Assembly (NCBI GenBank): GCA_015056575.1
Contig: SVGA01000007.1
Coordinates: 106,938-170,937 of the forward strand
Source: Butyrivibrio sp.
GTDB taxonomy: Bacteria; Bacillota; Clostridia; Lachnospirales; Lachnospiraceae
Reading direction: 5' to 3'
Length of the DNA: 64,000 bases
Shown one piece after another: positions 23,735-32,660 of the stretch. Numbering within the stretch: position 1 is the first letter of the stretch; every line of letters starts with the position of its first letter. A model generated the notes under the pieces. That model saw only the letters and a program-made list of their open reading frames with translations. It ran no database searches and had not been told where the DNA came from. Both the position numbers and the translations under genes were made by a program.

Positions 23735-26548
23735 ATGGCAAGAACAATGGCCGAATGGAAAATCGGAGATCCTATGATCAACGAGAGGGATTATTGGCAG
23801 GATCCTAATTATAAGGCTCCCGATCCCGAGAAAGAGAAGCTTGTGCTCAAGCTGGCTACTCTTATCACAGACCGCTATGTAAAGAAATTTACAGGCAGAA
23901 TCAACAACAAAGATCCTGAGTATTGGATGCTGGATCTTGTCCTTAACAAGGAACAGGTCAAGTTCCTTCTCAACTTTAAGAAGACCCGTGTTCCCTATTC
24001 GGTAGAGGAACTGGCCAAGATGAATAACATGTCCATGGAGGACACTCAGAAGATGGTTGAGCGCCTTCGCTGGATAGGTATTATCGAGCAGAACAGGGCC
24101 AAGACACCTGATAAGCACCTTCAGTATGAGCTTCCCATTTTTGTTCCCGGCTCCGCCGAGTTCATGATGATGCAGGAGAAACTCACAGATGAGTTTCCTC
24201 AGCTGGCTACATTCTTTAACCTGATGACTCAGCTTCCACTTGCAGGAATCACACAGATGGTTCCTCCCGGAGGAGCAGGTATCGGTATGCATGTTATTCC
24301 CGTTGAGAAGGCTATCTCTCTTGAGAACCAGTCAGTTCCCGTAGAGCACCTTTCACGCTGGATCGACATGTATGATAAATACGGTATTTCAGAGTGCTCC
24401 TGCCGTAAGCAGCAGGCAATGCGCGGAGAGGGCAGCGGCCAGATCCGTGGCGACTACTGTATCGGTATGGGCGACATGGCTGAGTACATGGATGACCGTG
24501 GAATCGGACATTATATAACCAAGGAAGAGGTATATGAGATCTTAGAGAGAGCAGAGCGTCACGGCTATGTTCACCAGATCACCAATATTGACGGCGAGGG
24601 AAAGATCGTTGCCATCTGTAACTGTGCTCCCGGCGTATGTAATGCTCTTCGTACTTCACAGCTTTACAACACACCCAATATGTCAGCGTCAGCTTACAGA
24701 GCTCACGTTGAAAAAGAGAAGTGCGTAGCCTGCGGTAAGTGCGTAGAGGTATGTCCTGTAGGCGCAGCTAAGCTTGGACAGAAGCTCTGCAGGAAGGACG
24801 GCAGCGAAGTTACTTATCCTAAGACCAAACTTCCTGATAAGAATAACTGGGGCCCCGATAAATGGAACTATAACTATCGTGATGATGCCAAGATCAACTG
24901 CTATGACACAGGTACAGCTCCCTGTAAGACGGCCTGTCCTGTACACCTTTCAGTTCAGGGTTATATCAAGATGGCTGCAGAGGGCAGATATGAAGATGCT
25001 CTTAAGCTGATCAAGCAGGACAATCCGCTTCCTATGATCTGCGGTGCTGTCTGCAACAGACGCTGTGAGGATGCTTGTACAAGAGGCACCATCGATCAGC
25101 CCCTTGCTATCGATGAGATCAAGAAGTTCATTGCCTCCCTGGATCTTAAGGCAGATAAGAGATATGTTCCTCTCTGCGAGAAGCATGACGGAGGAATGTG
25201 GAGCGATGATTATAAGGTTGCCGTTATCGGTGGAGGTCCTGCAGGACTTTCAGCTGCTTATTTCCTGAGGCAGGACGGCTATCCCGTAACAGTATTTGAA
25301 AAAGAGAAGAGAGCCGGCGGTATGCTTATGAACGGTATCCCCAGCTATCGTCTTGAAAAAGATATTATAGAAGCCGAGATCGACGTTATACGTCAGATGG
25401 GCGTTGAGTTTAAGTGCGGAGTAGAGGTTGGTAAGGACATCACCATCCAGCAGCTTCGTGAGCAGGGCTACAAGGCATTTTTCGTTGCCATCGGTATGCA
25501 GGGCGGAAGACTTGCAGGAGTGCCCGGTGAGGACGCTGAAGGTGTTCAGACAGGTGTTGAGTTCTTAAGAAACATCAATCAGGATCACTCCATTAAGCTT
25601 AGCGGAGACACAGTTGTAGTAGGTGGCGGTAACGTTGCTATCGACGTTGCAAGAACTGCTGTAAGAGCAGGATCTTCCAAGGTTACAATGCTCTGCCTTG
25701 AGTCGGAAAAAGAGATGCCTGCAGCCAGGGACGAGGTTGAAGAGGCCAAGGAAGAGGGCATCGAAGTTAAGAACGGCTGGGGTCCCAAGGAAGTTGTTGT
25801 TGAGAATGGCCATGTAAAGGCTGTTATCTTTAAGAGATGCACCAGCGTATTTGATTCAGAGCACAGATTCTCACCCAAGTATGATGAGAACGACACCATC
25901 GAGATTCCTTGTGAGAATCTTCTTCTCTCCATCGGACAGTCCGTACAGTGGGGAGACCTGCTTAAAGGCACAAAGGTAGAGATCAATCGCAACGGAACAG
26001 CCAAGGCTGACGCTCTTACAAGACAGACAGCTGAACCTGATATCTTTGTGGGCGGTGATGTATTTACCGGTGCAAGATTTGCCATTGATGCTATTGCAGG
26101 TGGAAGAGAAGGCTTTGTTTCCATCAACCGTTTTGTACATAAAGGAAACAGACTTGACCTTGCCCGTGACAGAAGAGAGTTTATCGAGCTTGACAAGGAC
26201 AACATCCATGTTGAAGGCTTTGACAACGCCAAGAGACAGATTCCCGGTAAGAAAGCCGGAGTTGCTAAGGAAACCTTTGATGATCTTAGACTCACCTTTA
26301 CAGAAGAGCAGGTTAAGACTGAGGCAGCAAGATGTCTTGGATGCGGTGCAACAACCGTAGATGAGAACCGCTGCATCGGATGCGGTCTCTGCACAACCAA
26401 GTGTGAGTTTGATGCTATTCATCTTACCCGTGACATGCCTGATGCAAGTAATATGTACAGAGCAGAGGATAAGCTTAAGGCAATCGGACCCTTCGCTGCA
26501 AAGAGAGCCGGCAAGGTCCTTATCAATAAAATTACAGGCGGCAAATGA
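23735..26548 (+). CDS. Multidomain Fe-S/FAD NAD(P)H-dependent oxidoreductase (GltD-like) with winged-helix-like N-terminus
   Basis: A 937-residue protein. Residues 1-200 resemble a winged-helix fold (VPYSVEELAKMNNMSMEDTQKMVERLRWIGII). Next comes a cysteine-rich region (CSCRKQQAM, CNCAPGVC) and a ferredoxin motif CVACGKCVEVCPVG near 330-343. The middle is a GltD-type module: the Fe-S helical part (CKTACPVHLSVQGY, CGAVCNRRCEDAC) and two dinucleotide folds, GGGPAGLSAAY near 501 and GGGNVAIDVARTA near 630. A further CIGCGLCTTKCEF cluster lies near 889. Start ATG 23735 follows GGAAGGGG at 23718. It is likely an electron-transfer enzyme linking NAD(P)H to ferredoxin or an unknown acceptor; no partner subunit is adjacent. 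Confidence 0.82.
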   Translation: MARTMAEWKIGDPMINERDYWQDPNYKAPDPEKEKLVLKLATLITDRYVKKFTGRINNKDPEYWMLDLVLNKEQVKFLLNFKKTRVPYSVEELAKMNNMSMEDTQKMVERLRWIGIIEQNRAKTPDKHLQYELPIFVPGSAEFMMMQEKLTDEFPQLATFFNLMTQLPLAGITQMVPPGGAGIGMHVIPVEKAISLENQSVPVEHLSRWIDMYDKYGISECSCRKQQAMRGEGSGQIRGDYCIGMGDMAEYMDDRGIGHYITKEEVYEILERAERHGYVHQITNIDGEGKIVAICNCAPGVCNALRTSQLYNTPNMSASAYRAHVEKEKCVACGKCVEVCPVGAAKLGQKLCRKDGSEVTYPKTKLPDKNNWGPDKWNYNYRDDAKINCYDTGTAPCKTACPVHLSVQGYIKMAAEGRYEDALKLIKQDNPLPMICGAVCNRRCEDACTRGTIDQPLAIDEIKKFIASLDLKADKRYVPLCEKHDGGMWSDDYKVAVIGGGPAGLSAAYFLRQDGYPVTVFEKEKRAGGMLMNGIPSYRLEKDIIEAEIDVIRQMGVEFKCGVEVGKDITIQQLREQGYKAFFVAIGMQGGRLAGVPGEDAEGVQTGVEFLRNINQDHSIKLSGDTVVVGGGNVAIDVARTAVRAGSSKVTMLCLESEKEMPAARDEVEEAKEEGIEVKNGWGPKEVVVENGHVKAVIFKRCTSVFDSEHRFSPKYDENDTIEIPCENLLLSIGQSVQWGDLLKGTKVEINRNGTAKADALTRQTAEPDIFVGGDVFTGARFAIDAIAGGREGFVSINRFVHKGNRLDLARDRREFIELDKDNIHVEGFDNAKRQIPGKKAGVAKETFDDLRLTFTEEQVKTEAARCLGCGATTVDENRCIGCGLCTTKCEFDAIHLTRDMPDASNMYRAEDKLKAIGPFAAKRAGKVLINKITGGK

Positions 26549-26582
26549 TCCTGTAAGAATGTATTGTAAATGCAATAAAAAG

Positions 26583-26616
26583 ATCCGGGCTATCGGTTGA
26601 TAGCCCGGATTGTTTG
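26583..26616. terminator. Bidirectional terminator between oxidoreductase and lipoprotein genes
   Basis: A perfect 10-bp stem, ATCCGGGCTA with TAGCCCGGAT and an 8-base loop. T-rich sequence follows on the plus strand, and CTTTTTATT follows on the minus strand. It lies between convergent genes and can serve both. Confidence 0.88.
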
Positions 26617-26664
26617 TTGTGCGCCGATCAGAGCACATTTTATTCGGTTATGATTGTATTATGA

Positions 26665-27450
26665 TCAGTTTTCTGAAGCTCCGGTAGAAGCAGATTCAAG
26701 AGCTGCGTCCGCATCAACGGTGGAAAGCTCGGTGGTAGCTGTATCTGTTGCCGGAACAATGGTGCCGTTTATGGAACTGTCAAAATCCTGAACATTGGTG
26801 ACGTACCAGCTTCCGGTCTCGGCATTCTTCTCAAGGGTAAGGGCAATGGCATAGGTCTCTGCACCGGCTTCCTGTATAAGCCTCTCGTATACATCAAGCA
26901 CTTCCTTGGTCATATCATTGTAAATCTTACGGGTAGCTGCCTCTTCACCTTCATCTGCTATCATAGCCAGCACCTCTTCCTGATGGGAGGTGTAGTAAAT
27001 CTCGGTGACCTGGTTTATAAGATCTGAGGCTTCATCGCTGCCTATAATATCTGTGGGAAACTTGGTCTCTAAAGTGCAAACAGCAGTGGCAACACCGTTA
27101 TTGTCTATTGTAACTTCGTTGACTTCATATTTGGTGATAAGAGAGTCGAACATATCGCAGAATTCATCAAGTTTATCAAGTGTATCCTCATCCATATCCG
27201 TCTGGACAAATCCAACTCTGAACTGCTCCTTGAGAGCCTCAGTACTGAACAGTTTCACAAAGCTTCCCTGAGCTACCTGGCTTGAGGAATATTCGTTTAT
27301 GGAATTCTCATCGCCGCTCTGAAGTGCCGACAAAAAGTTTACAGAGGCTTCCTCGGCGCCGCTTTTTTCATTCATGGAACAGCCGGTAAAAGCTGTCGTC
27401 ATCACCACCAGCGACATTATCGCTATGGCGGTTCTTTTTATTATATTCAT
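26665..27450 (-). CDS. Secreted lipoprotein, DUF5105/DUF4878-like
   Basis: A 261-residue lipoprotein. The signal peptide MNIIKRTAIAIMSLVVMTTAF ends with a lipobox, Cys 24 (AFTGC). The mature part is acidic and alternates helix and strand (EEASVNFLSALQSGDENSINEYSSSQ near the start), like the NTF2-like lipoproteins that accumulate in Firmicutes. Its function is unknown. Start ATG 27450 is preceded by AAGGAGA. It is a single gene with its own promoter and shares a terminator with the convergent oxidoreductase. Confidence 0.75.
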   Translation of the reverse strand: MNIIKRTAIAIMSLVVMTTAFTGCSMNEKSGAEEASVNFLSALQSGDENSINEYSSSQVAQGSFVKLFSTEALKEQFRVGFVQTDMDEDTLDKLDEFCDMFDSLITKYEVNEVTIDNNGVATAVCTLETKFPTDIIGSDEASDLINQVTEIYYTSHQEEVLAMIADEGEEAATRKIYNDMTKEVLDVYERLIQEAGAETYAIALTLEKNAETGSWYVTNVQDFDSSINGTIVPATDTATTELSTVDADAALESASTGASEN

Positions 27451-27499
27451 TGAATAAGTGTCTCCTTAAAATTATTACAGAAATCGTAACACAATGCCT

Positions 27500-27528
27500 A
27501 GTATAGCACATAATGGGCAATTAGCCAA
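27500..27528 (-). promoter_or_regulatory. Promoter of the lipoprotein gene
   Basis: Read on the minus strand, TTGGCT (27528-27523) and TATACT (27505-27500) are 17 bases apart, 50 bases ahead of the lipoprotein start. Confidence 0.65.
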
Positions 27529-27601
27529 AGGATATCGCAATAACACAAATTAAGTGATAAAATACTAATAATAAATCAATTTTTCAACAGGAGGTTATTT
27601 A

Positions 27602-27853
27602 ATGAGAGTACTTTTTAACGAAGGCGTTATTAAAGATGTCAGTTCGGTAGAAGTTAAGCCCATGGATGTTGGTGATGGCAAGATAATCGGAACTCAGATC
27701 AATTTTGTACTTACCAGTGGCGATAAGATAGAGTACATTTATAGCCAGAATGTTCCGATCGAAGAGTCCGGTCAGAGAGCGATTGATTTTGTAAGAGTTC
27801 TTTATAATGAGGGCAAGGCAGATTTTTCACATGAGCCTGTTGAAATGCTCTGA
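27602..27853 (+). CDS. Small acidic protein of unknown function (83 aa)
   Basis: An 83-residue protein preceded by a strong CAGGAGG at 27589-27595 with suitable spacing, so it is very likely translated. It has no signal peptide, membrane helix or recognised motif. The sequence alternates charged strands (INFVLTSGDKIEYIY) and ends in a helix (AIDFVRVLYNEGKADF), suggesting a small alpha/beta fold. It is divergent from the lipoprotein gene. I do not recognise the family. Confidence 0.7.
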   Translation: MRVLFNEGVIKDVSSVEVKPMDVGDGKIIGTQINFVLTSGDKIEYIYSQNVPIEESGQRAIDFVRVLYNEGKADFSHEPVEML

Positions 27854-27883
27854 TGTGTGTTGCTAAAAATAATATCTAAATAA

Positions 27884-27918
27884 AAAGGTCCTATGCATCA
27901 TCGTGCATAGGACCTTTA
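27884..27918. terminator. Bidirectional terminator between two convergent small genes
   Basis: A perfect 14-bp stem, AAAGGTCCTATGCA with TGCATAGGACCTTT, and a 6-base loop. On the minus strand it is followed by TTTTTATTT; the plus-strand tail (TTTAATA) is weaker. It therefore ends the 57-residue minus-strand gene best and the 83-residue plus-strand gene also. Confidence 0.85.
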
Positions 27919-27957
27919 ATACTGTTGTTCGTCCATATTATCTCCATTCATTATGAA

Positions 27958-28131
27958 TCAATGTTTGCCGAGACGTCCCTGATTCTTAAGTTCGATAAGC
28001 ATGTCAAAGACTACCCCCAAAGGTAAACCGGTAATATGGGCAACTTTCTCAGGGTCCGGATAGAATTCATTCTCGCATCTGGTTCTGATGCAGTCCAGGA
28101 CTACGGGTTTGATATCACAAGTAGCTGTCAC
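27958..28131 (-). CDS. Small protein with GTG start, winged-helix-like (57 aa)
   Basis: A 57-residue frame that uses GTG at 28131-28129 and ends at TGA 27960-27958. A consensus AAAGGAGG lies on the minus strand at 28149-28142, 10 bases before the GTG, which makes translation likely. The product begins VTATCDIKPVVLDCIRTRCE and continues with a helix-turn-helix-looking stretch (DPEKVAHITGLPLGVVFDML, then IELKNQGRLG), like the recognition part of a winged helix. Two cysteines lie near the N-terminus. Function unknown. A terminator follows it. Confidence 0.6.
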   Translation of the reverse strand: MTATCDIKPVVLDCIRTRCENEFYPDPEKVAHITGLPLGVVFDMLIELKNQGRLGKH

Positions 28132-28161
28132 CCTCTTATTTCCTCCTTTCTTGAATTGTCT

Positions 28162-28200
28162 AAAAATATATGGCAGCAGATTTCCTCTGCTACCATATAT
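28162..28200 (-). terminator. Terminator of the minus-strand chemoreceptor gene
   Basis: A hairpin with arms ATATATGG / CCATATAT and inner arms AGCAGA / TCTGCT, followed on the minus strand by TTTTT at 28166-28162. It lies 65 bases after the chemoreceptor stop. Confidence 0.75.
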
Positions 28201-28228
28201 TATATCGTATTATTTAGCTAAAAGTTAA
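28199..28228 (-). promoter_or_regulatory. Possible promoter of the 57-aa gene
   Basis: On the minus strand TTAACT (28228-28223) and a perfect TATAAT (28204-28199) are 18 bases apart. The -10 box touches the edge of the hairpin that ends the chemoreceptor transcript. Confidence 0.45.
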
Positions 28229-28265
28229 TACTTTTGTGTGAATTTAAGAAAAAATTTCAACAGTT

Positions 28266-29741
28266 TTATGACTCTTTAATCTGCATGTCTTTAAGTTTAT
28301 TAGCCTGCTTAAAGATATCACCAAGAATGATCTTGAAGTTATTGAACTTATCAACCGCTTCATCGGCGGAGTGAACACCCTCATTTGAAAGAGATGCTAC
28401 TTCCTGGCTGGTGGCGGAAAGATTTGAGATGCTGTCATTGATCTCTGTTGTGGAAGCGGCAATGGATTTCATTCCTTCACCGATCTCAGAGAAGCGGGAG
28501 AGCATTTCCGATACATTCTCGTTGATGCTGTCAAAGTTCTCGCCAACTGTCTCTATCATCTCATTCTGTTCCGAAACGGAAGCAACGGTATCATCAATAC
28601 TTGCCATTGCTTTCTGAACATCTTCGGTAAGCTCGTTAATAATGTCTGTGATCTCGGTGGAAGCAGTATTTGTTTCGGCTGCAAGCTCACGTACGTCATT
28701 AGCTACAACCGCAAAGCCTTTACCGGCATCTCCGGCCCTTGCAGCCTCAATGCTGGCATTAAGAGCAAGGAGGTTCGTTTGCTTGGATATCGACATGATG
28801 GATCCGACAATCTTCTGAACTTCTTCAACCTTATTGATGACAGCCTGAGTGGCGTCTACGGTTATTTGGCTGGTTCTTGCTACGTCCTGAGATTTGTTCT
28901 TAAGATCCCCGATTACCCTGACGCCTTCCTGAACGGTTTGCTGAGCCGCCTCGGAGGCTTTAGTCATCTCTTTTCTGTTATGCTCTGTTGTCTCTGTCTC
29001 CTCCTGGATCTGCTGAACTTTCTGAGCCTGGTTTGTGATCGCCTGAGCTGTGCTTTCCATGCTGCTGGCGATATCGCTCATACCGGACTGCTGAGCCTCA
29101 ATGATTCCCTGAAGGTCATCCATATCCTTCTGCGAACTGTTGAACAGATCTGAGATGGTATTTGCAATATCTGCCATGGCGTTGCCTGTTGCAATTGTCT
29201 TATCTGCACCGGCGCTTATCAGTTCGTTGTTCTCGGTATTAAAGGTGGTAAGAAGAGAAACGGTTCCGATACATGCGATAAAAGCAAGGGCCAGGGTAAT
29301 GAAAGCAGGAACATGGAGCATGTCCAGTGATCCGGTGGTAATGTAAGCCTTTATACAGGAAATAAAGAAAGAAACAACAATGGCTCCGATACCTGCTTTA
29401 CAGAGTCTGACATTGAGATAGATGATACTGCAGATCAGTATAGGAAGACCGAAGGCAAAATATACTATCTTATCCTCGGCGATAAGAAGAACAAAGTAAA
29501 AGAGTGTAGCACCGCCCATTATTAAAATGCACCCTTTTTTTATAGTGGAATATTTAAAGTTTCCGATGGCCATAATGATGCCGGAAATAACGGCAACTAT
29601 GATGATATTGATCTTGGCAAAGGACATTCCGGAGCTGTCAGTAAATGCATTGAAAATAGTAAGCACGATACCTGCCGCTATAATAATTATACATACATAA
29701 AAACTGATATTATTGGCTCTCTTATATTGTTCAGCATTCAT
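28266..29741 (-). CDS. Methyl-accepting chemotaxis protein with six-helix membrane domain
   Basis: A 491-residue chemoreceptor. Residues 12-185 contain about six closely spaced membrane helices with almost no extracellular loop, so sensing is probably within or at the membrane. No HAMP domain is obvious. The cytoplasmic part is a coiled coil with the signalling tip [21 protein letters not shown] near 322-342 and [12 protein letters not shown] after it. Such receptors feed CheA/CheW. The start ATG 29741 follows AGAGGAAA. It is divergent from another receptor, a common arrangement. Confidence 0.92.
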   Translation of the reverse strand: MNAEQYKRANNISFYVCIIIIAAGIVLTIFNAFTDSSGMSFAKINIIIVAVISGIIMAIGNFKYSTIKKGCILIMGGATLFYFVLLIAEDKIVYFAFGLPILICSIIYLNVRLCKAGIGAIVVSFFISCIKAYITTGSLDMLHVPAFITLALAFIACIGTVSLLTTFNTENNELISAGADKTIATGNAMADIANTISDLFNSSQKDMDDLQGIIEAQQSGMSDIASSMESTAQAITNQAQKVQQIQEETETTEHNRKEMTKASEAAQQTVQEGVRVIGDLKNKSQDVARTSQITVDATQAVINKVEEVQKIVGSIMSISKQTNLLALNASIEAARAGDAGKGFAVVANDVRELAAETNTASTEITDIINELTEDVQKAMASIDDTVASVSEQNEMIETVGENFDSINENVSEMLSRFSEIGEGMKSIAASTTEINDSISNLSATSQEVASLSNEGVHSADEAVDKFNNFKIILGDIFKQANKLKDMQIKES

Positions 29742-29902
29742 GGGGTTTCCTCTCTTTTATACGTGAAATGTACGTTTACGACACATTATTAATTCTAGCA
29801 TAGTGATGCATATAAATACGTATTTACAATTATTAAAAATTGATAAAACATGAATCGCCCGGTGATGACATTTATTATCTTTTCATTTATATTTATACTT
29901 TT

Positions 29903-29931
29903 TTTAGAACAGTATCATATGCAGTTATAGT
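29903..29931 (+). promoter_or_regulatory. Possible promoter of the plus-strand chemoreceptor
   Basis: TTTAGA at 29903-29908 and TATAGT at 29926-29931 are 17 bases apart, 68 bases before the start codon. The rest of the divergent gap (29742-29998) is AT-rich and holds a palindrome, AAATACGTATTT near 29814, but no clear sigma-28 motif. Confidence 0.45.
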
Positions 29932-29998
29932 ACAATAATTATGGTGCTTAAAAACACAATTAAGGTAATAAAAATTTAAGGATTGAGAGGGTAACCGG

Positions 29999-32068
29999 AT
30001 GAAGAAAATGAGCCTGCGCGCAAAGATGCTTTTGTGTATCCTTCCAGTTATGGCAGCCGCTATGATCATTCTGACTGCTGTAGCATGCAATCAGCTTAGC
30101 GCTTCAATAGAAGATGCTATGGGCGATACCATGAAGCAGACCGTAACAGCAAATGTGAATAACGTTGACGGAGAACTTGAAATCATCAGAACCTCCTGCG
30201 TTGACATTGCTGAGATGATATCCACATCGTACAGATTTGTGACCATGGATAACTACAGAGGTACTATTACTAAGATCATCAGTAATAACCCTTCTGTTTT
30301 GGGATCCGGAATCTGGTTTGAACCCAATGTTTTTGATCCTAACGAAAAGTATATCGGACCGTACTGGTATAAGGACGGCGGAGAGATTGTTGAGACCTGG
30401 GACTACAGTAATGCGGAGTATGACTACTTTAATCAGGAATACTATACAAATGCCAAGGCGTTGAGTGAAGGCCAGGCAGTAATAACGGACCCCTACTATG
30501 ATCCCACATCTGGTATGGTAATGGCCAGCTGCTCAGCTCCCATATATGACGGAAGCACCTATGTGGGCTGTGTAACAGTTGATATGGAGCTTACAAATAT
30601 AGAAGACCTTGCAAGAAACGTTAAGGTTGGCAGAACAGGATCAGCTCTTTTGTTTGATTCTGTCGGAACATATATATACTGCCAGGATGAGCAGAAGGTT
30701 CAGAACGGCGTTAAAGTTACAGAGGATGATAATGCATCTCTTGCACAGGCCGGTGCCCTGCTTATGAGTACCGAGTCCACTGAGCCTCAGATGGGAGCTT
30801 TCCAGGAAGCTGGAAAGACAATCCTTCTTACTTATAAGACAATCCCTGAAGTTAACTGGAAGATGGCGGTAAGGATGGATGTGGATGAGCTTGATGAGCC
30901 TGTTCAGGCAGCAGCAAAAAAGCTTATCATCATCTGCGTGATTGCTCTTCTTTTGAGTGCTGTTATTATCTGGGTATATGTAATGAGCATCAGCAAGAGC
31001 ATCAACAATGTTAAGAAGTTTGCAGGACTCCTTGCAAGCGGAGACTTCACTGTTGATAAGATCAAGACCAAGAGTGGTGATGAACTCGGTCAGATGAGTG
31101 ATTCCCTCAATGACATGTTTGAGAACAACCGCGATGTTATCAGCAAGATTTCCGATGGATCTGTTCAGGTATCCGAGACTTCCACTGGTCTTGCAAGCAT
31201 GGCAAGTGAGCTCTCAAGTCAGTTCACAAGCATCCAGGGTAACATCTCAGGTGTAAATGATGCCATGATGTCCTCCGGCGCAGCAACCGAAGAGGTTAAT
31301 GCTTCCGTAGAAGAAGTTAATGCATCGGTTCATCAGCTGGCAGCTGAAACAGAAAAGACAAGTTCGGAAGCTACTGATATCAAGAACAGAGCAAGGGATA
31401 TTGAAAGACAGAGCAGGCAGGCTTACGATAATGCAATCAGTATCGCAGAGCAGAGAGAAGCCGATCTTGAAGATGCCAACGAAAAGGCAAAGGTTGTTGA
31501 TCAGATCGGAACTTTGGCTGACACCATCGCTGAGATTGCGGATCAGATCAACCTTCTTTCACTCAATGCCAGTATTGAAGCGGCAAGAGCAGGAGATGCC
31601 GGCAAGGGCTTTGCGGTTGTTGCTTCTGAGATCAATAAGCTTGCAAGCAGCACATCAGAGGCTGTTGAACAGATCAGAGAAACTATTGACGGAGTACAGG
31701 AAGCGTTCGGAACTCTTTCGAATTCTTCAGGAGAGCTTCTTACATTCATTAAAGAGACCGTTACTCCCGACTATGACAACTTTGTAAATGTAGCAAAGCA
31801 GTACGGAGATGATGCAGATTCCTTCGGAGGCTCTTCAGAGAACATAGCTCAGATGGTTGAGAACATCAGAGCATCCATGGAGGAAGTATCCAAGGCTATT
31901 CAGAACATCGCAGAGTCTACTCAGGATACAGCAGATCTCTCAAGCCGTGTAAATGACTCCGTAATGGCAGCTGCAGATGTTGTTTCCAATGTAAATGATA
32001 TGTCCAGCAGGCAGGAAGAGATAGCAGGAACTCTGGGTGAGATCGTTGGAAAGTTCAAGCTTAAATAA
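29999..32068 (+). CDS. Methyl-accepting chemotaxis protein with extracellular Cache domain
   Basis: A 689-residue chemoreceptor. One membrane helix near 11-30 and a second near 301-323 bracket an extracellular dCache domain; its ligand-pocket region reads [15 protein letters not shown] and [26 protein letters not shown] domain follows (about 325-378), then the signalling coiled coil with tip [21 protein letters not shown] near 515-535. Ligand unknown; dCache receptors often bind amino acids. A terminator follows at 32102. Confidence 0.93.
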   Translation: MKKMSLRAKMLLCILPVMAAAMIILTAVACNQLSASIEDAMGDTMKQTVTANVNNVDGELEIIRTSCVDIAEMISTSYRFVTMDNYRGTITKIISNNPSVLGSGIWFEPNVFDPNEKYIGPYWYKDGGEIVETWDYSNAEYDYFNQEYYTNAKALSEGQAVITDPYYDPTSGMVMASCSAPIYDGSTYVGCVTVDMELTNIEDLARNVKVGRTGSALLFDSVGTYIYCQDEQKVQNGVKVTEDDNASLAQAGALLMSTESTEPQMGAFQEAGKTILLTYKTIPEVNWKMAVRMDVDELDEPVQAAAKKLIIICVIALLLSAVIIWVYVMSISKSINNVKKFAGLLASGDFTVDKIKTKSGDELGQMSDSLNDMFENNRDVISKISDGSVQVSETSTGLASMASELSSQFTSIQGNISGVNDAMMSSGAATEEVNASVEEVNASVHQLAAETEKTSSEATDIKNRARDIERQSRQAYDNAISIAEQREADLEDANEKAKVVDQIGTLADTIAEIADQINLLSLNASIEAARAGDAGKGFAVVASEINKLASSTSEAVEQIRETIDGVQEAFGTLSNSSGELLTFIKETVTPDYDNFVNVAKQYGDDADSFGGSSENIAQMVENIRASMEEVSKAIQNIAESTQDTADLSSRVNDSVMAAADVVSNVNDMSSRQEEIAGTLGEIVGKFKLK

Positions 32069-32101
32069 GACATCAGATTAAAATAATACCTACAATATTG
32101 G

Positions 32102-32147
32102 CAGTCGCCAATGGATCATAATGATTCGTTGGCGACTGTTTTTTTGT
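32102..32147 (+). terminator. Terminator of the Cache chemoreceptor
   Basis: A perfect 10-bp stem, CAGTCGCCAA with TTGGCGACTG, followed by TTTTTTTG. The remaining bases to 32383 are AT-rich with no gene; I see a run GGAGGGG near 32222 without a plausible frame behind it. Confidence 0.88.
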
Positions 32148-32383
32148 TTAATTGAAAATTGCCATGCAAATTCCTTATCAGACAAAAAATCTTTCCGCCG
32201 GGGATAACTACAAGATGTTGTAGGAGGGGTTCAAACGATTTCGTTATATGGAGTTTATTTTTTTCATAAATCATTCATACAGTTAATCATTTTTTTAGCA
32301 GAATTTGCAAAAAGCAATGATCATTATGATTCTTTGCATGATTACCTTTTCGGTAACATAGACTCAAGAAAGGATATTATGCC

Positions 32384-32617
32384 ATGGAAAAGAATAACTC
32401 TAACAATCAATATCCAAATCGCAAGAAAAACTCCGAGACTTTTCTGATCAAAGTCACGGACTGTCAGAACGGTTCCTGGCAGGGCAAAGTCGTATGGGCA
32501 GACAAAGAGAGGGCAGCACATTTTAGAAGCGCTTTAGAACTGATCAAGCTCATGGATGAAGTCGTCAGCGAAGGAACCATGGAAGACAGACAGTACTATC
32601 AACAGACGGCTACTTAA
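32384..32617 (+). CDS. Small basic protein of unknown function upstream of the surface protein (77 aa)
   Basis: A 77-residue frame with AAGAAAGGA at 32367-32374 ahead of the ATG. The N-terminus is Asn/Lys-rich. The core reads SETFLIKVTDCQNGSWQGKV, then WADKERAAHFRSALELIKLMDEVV, i.e. two strands and a helix. No signal peptide or membrane helix. It lies 43 bases before the giant surface-protein gene, likely in the same transcript. I do not recognise the family; a role in expression or export of the large protein is only a guess. Confidence 0.65.
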   Translation: MEKNNSNNQYPNRKKNSETFLIKVTDCQNGSWQGKVVWADKERAAHFRSALELIKLMDEVVSEGTMEDRQYYQQTAT

Positions 32618-32660
32618 AGCCACCTAACACAGCAAATTTCTAATAAGGGAGGAACGCGCT

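Noticed and set aside
25585..26400. Minus-strand frames of 255-271 codons opposite the Fe-S/FAD oxidoreductase
   Set aside because: Ser/Leu-rich antisense shadows of a well-supported gene, with no ribosome-binding site.
28036..28221. Plus-strand frame of 61 codons
   Set aside because: It lies opposite the 57-residue minus-strand gene, has no ribosome-binding site and crosses a terminator hairpin.
32150..32383. Riboswitch or small RNA ahead of the 77-residue gene
   Set aside because: AT-rich with short imperfect inverted repeats only; no known consensus and no stable fold visible by eye.
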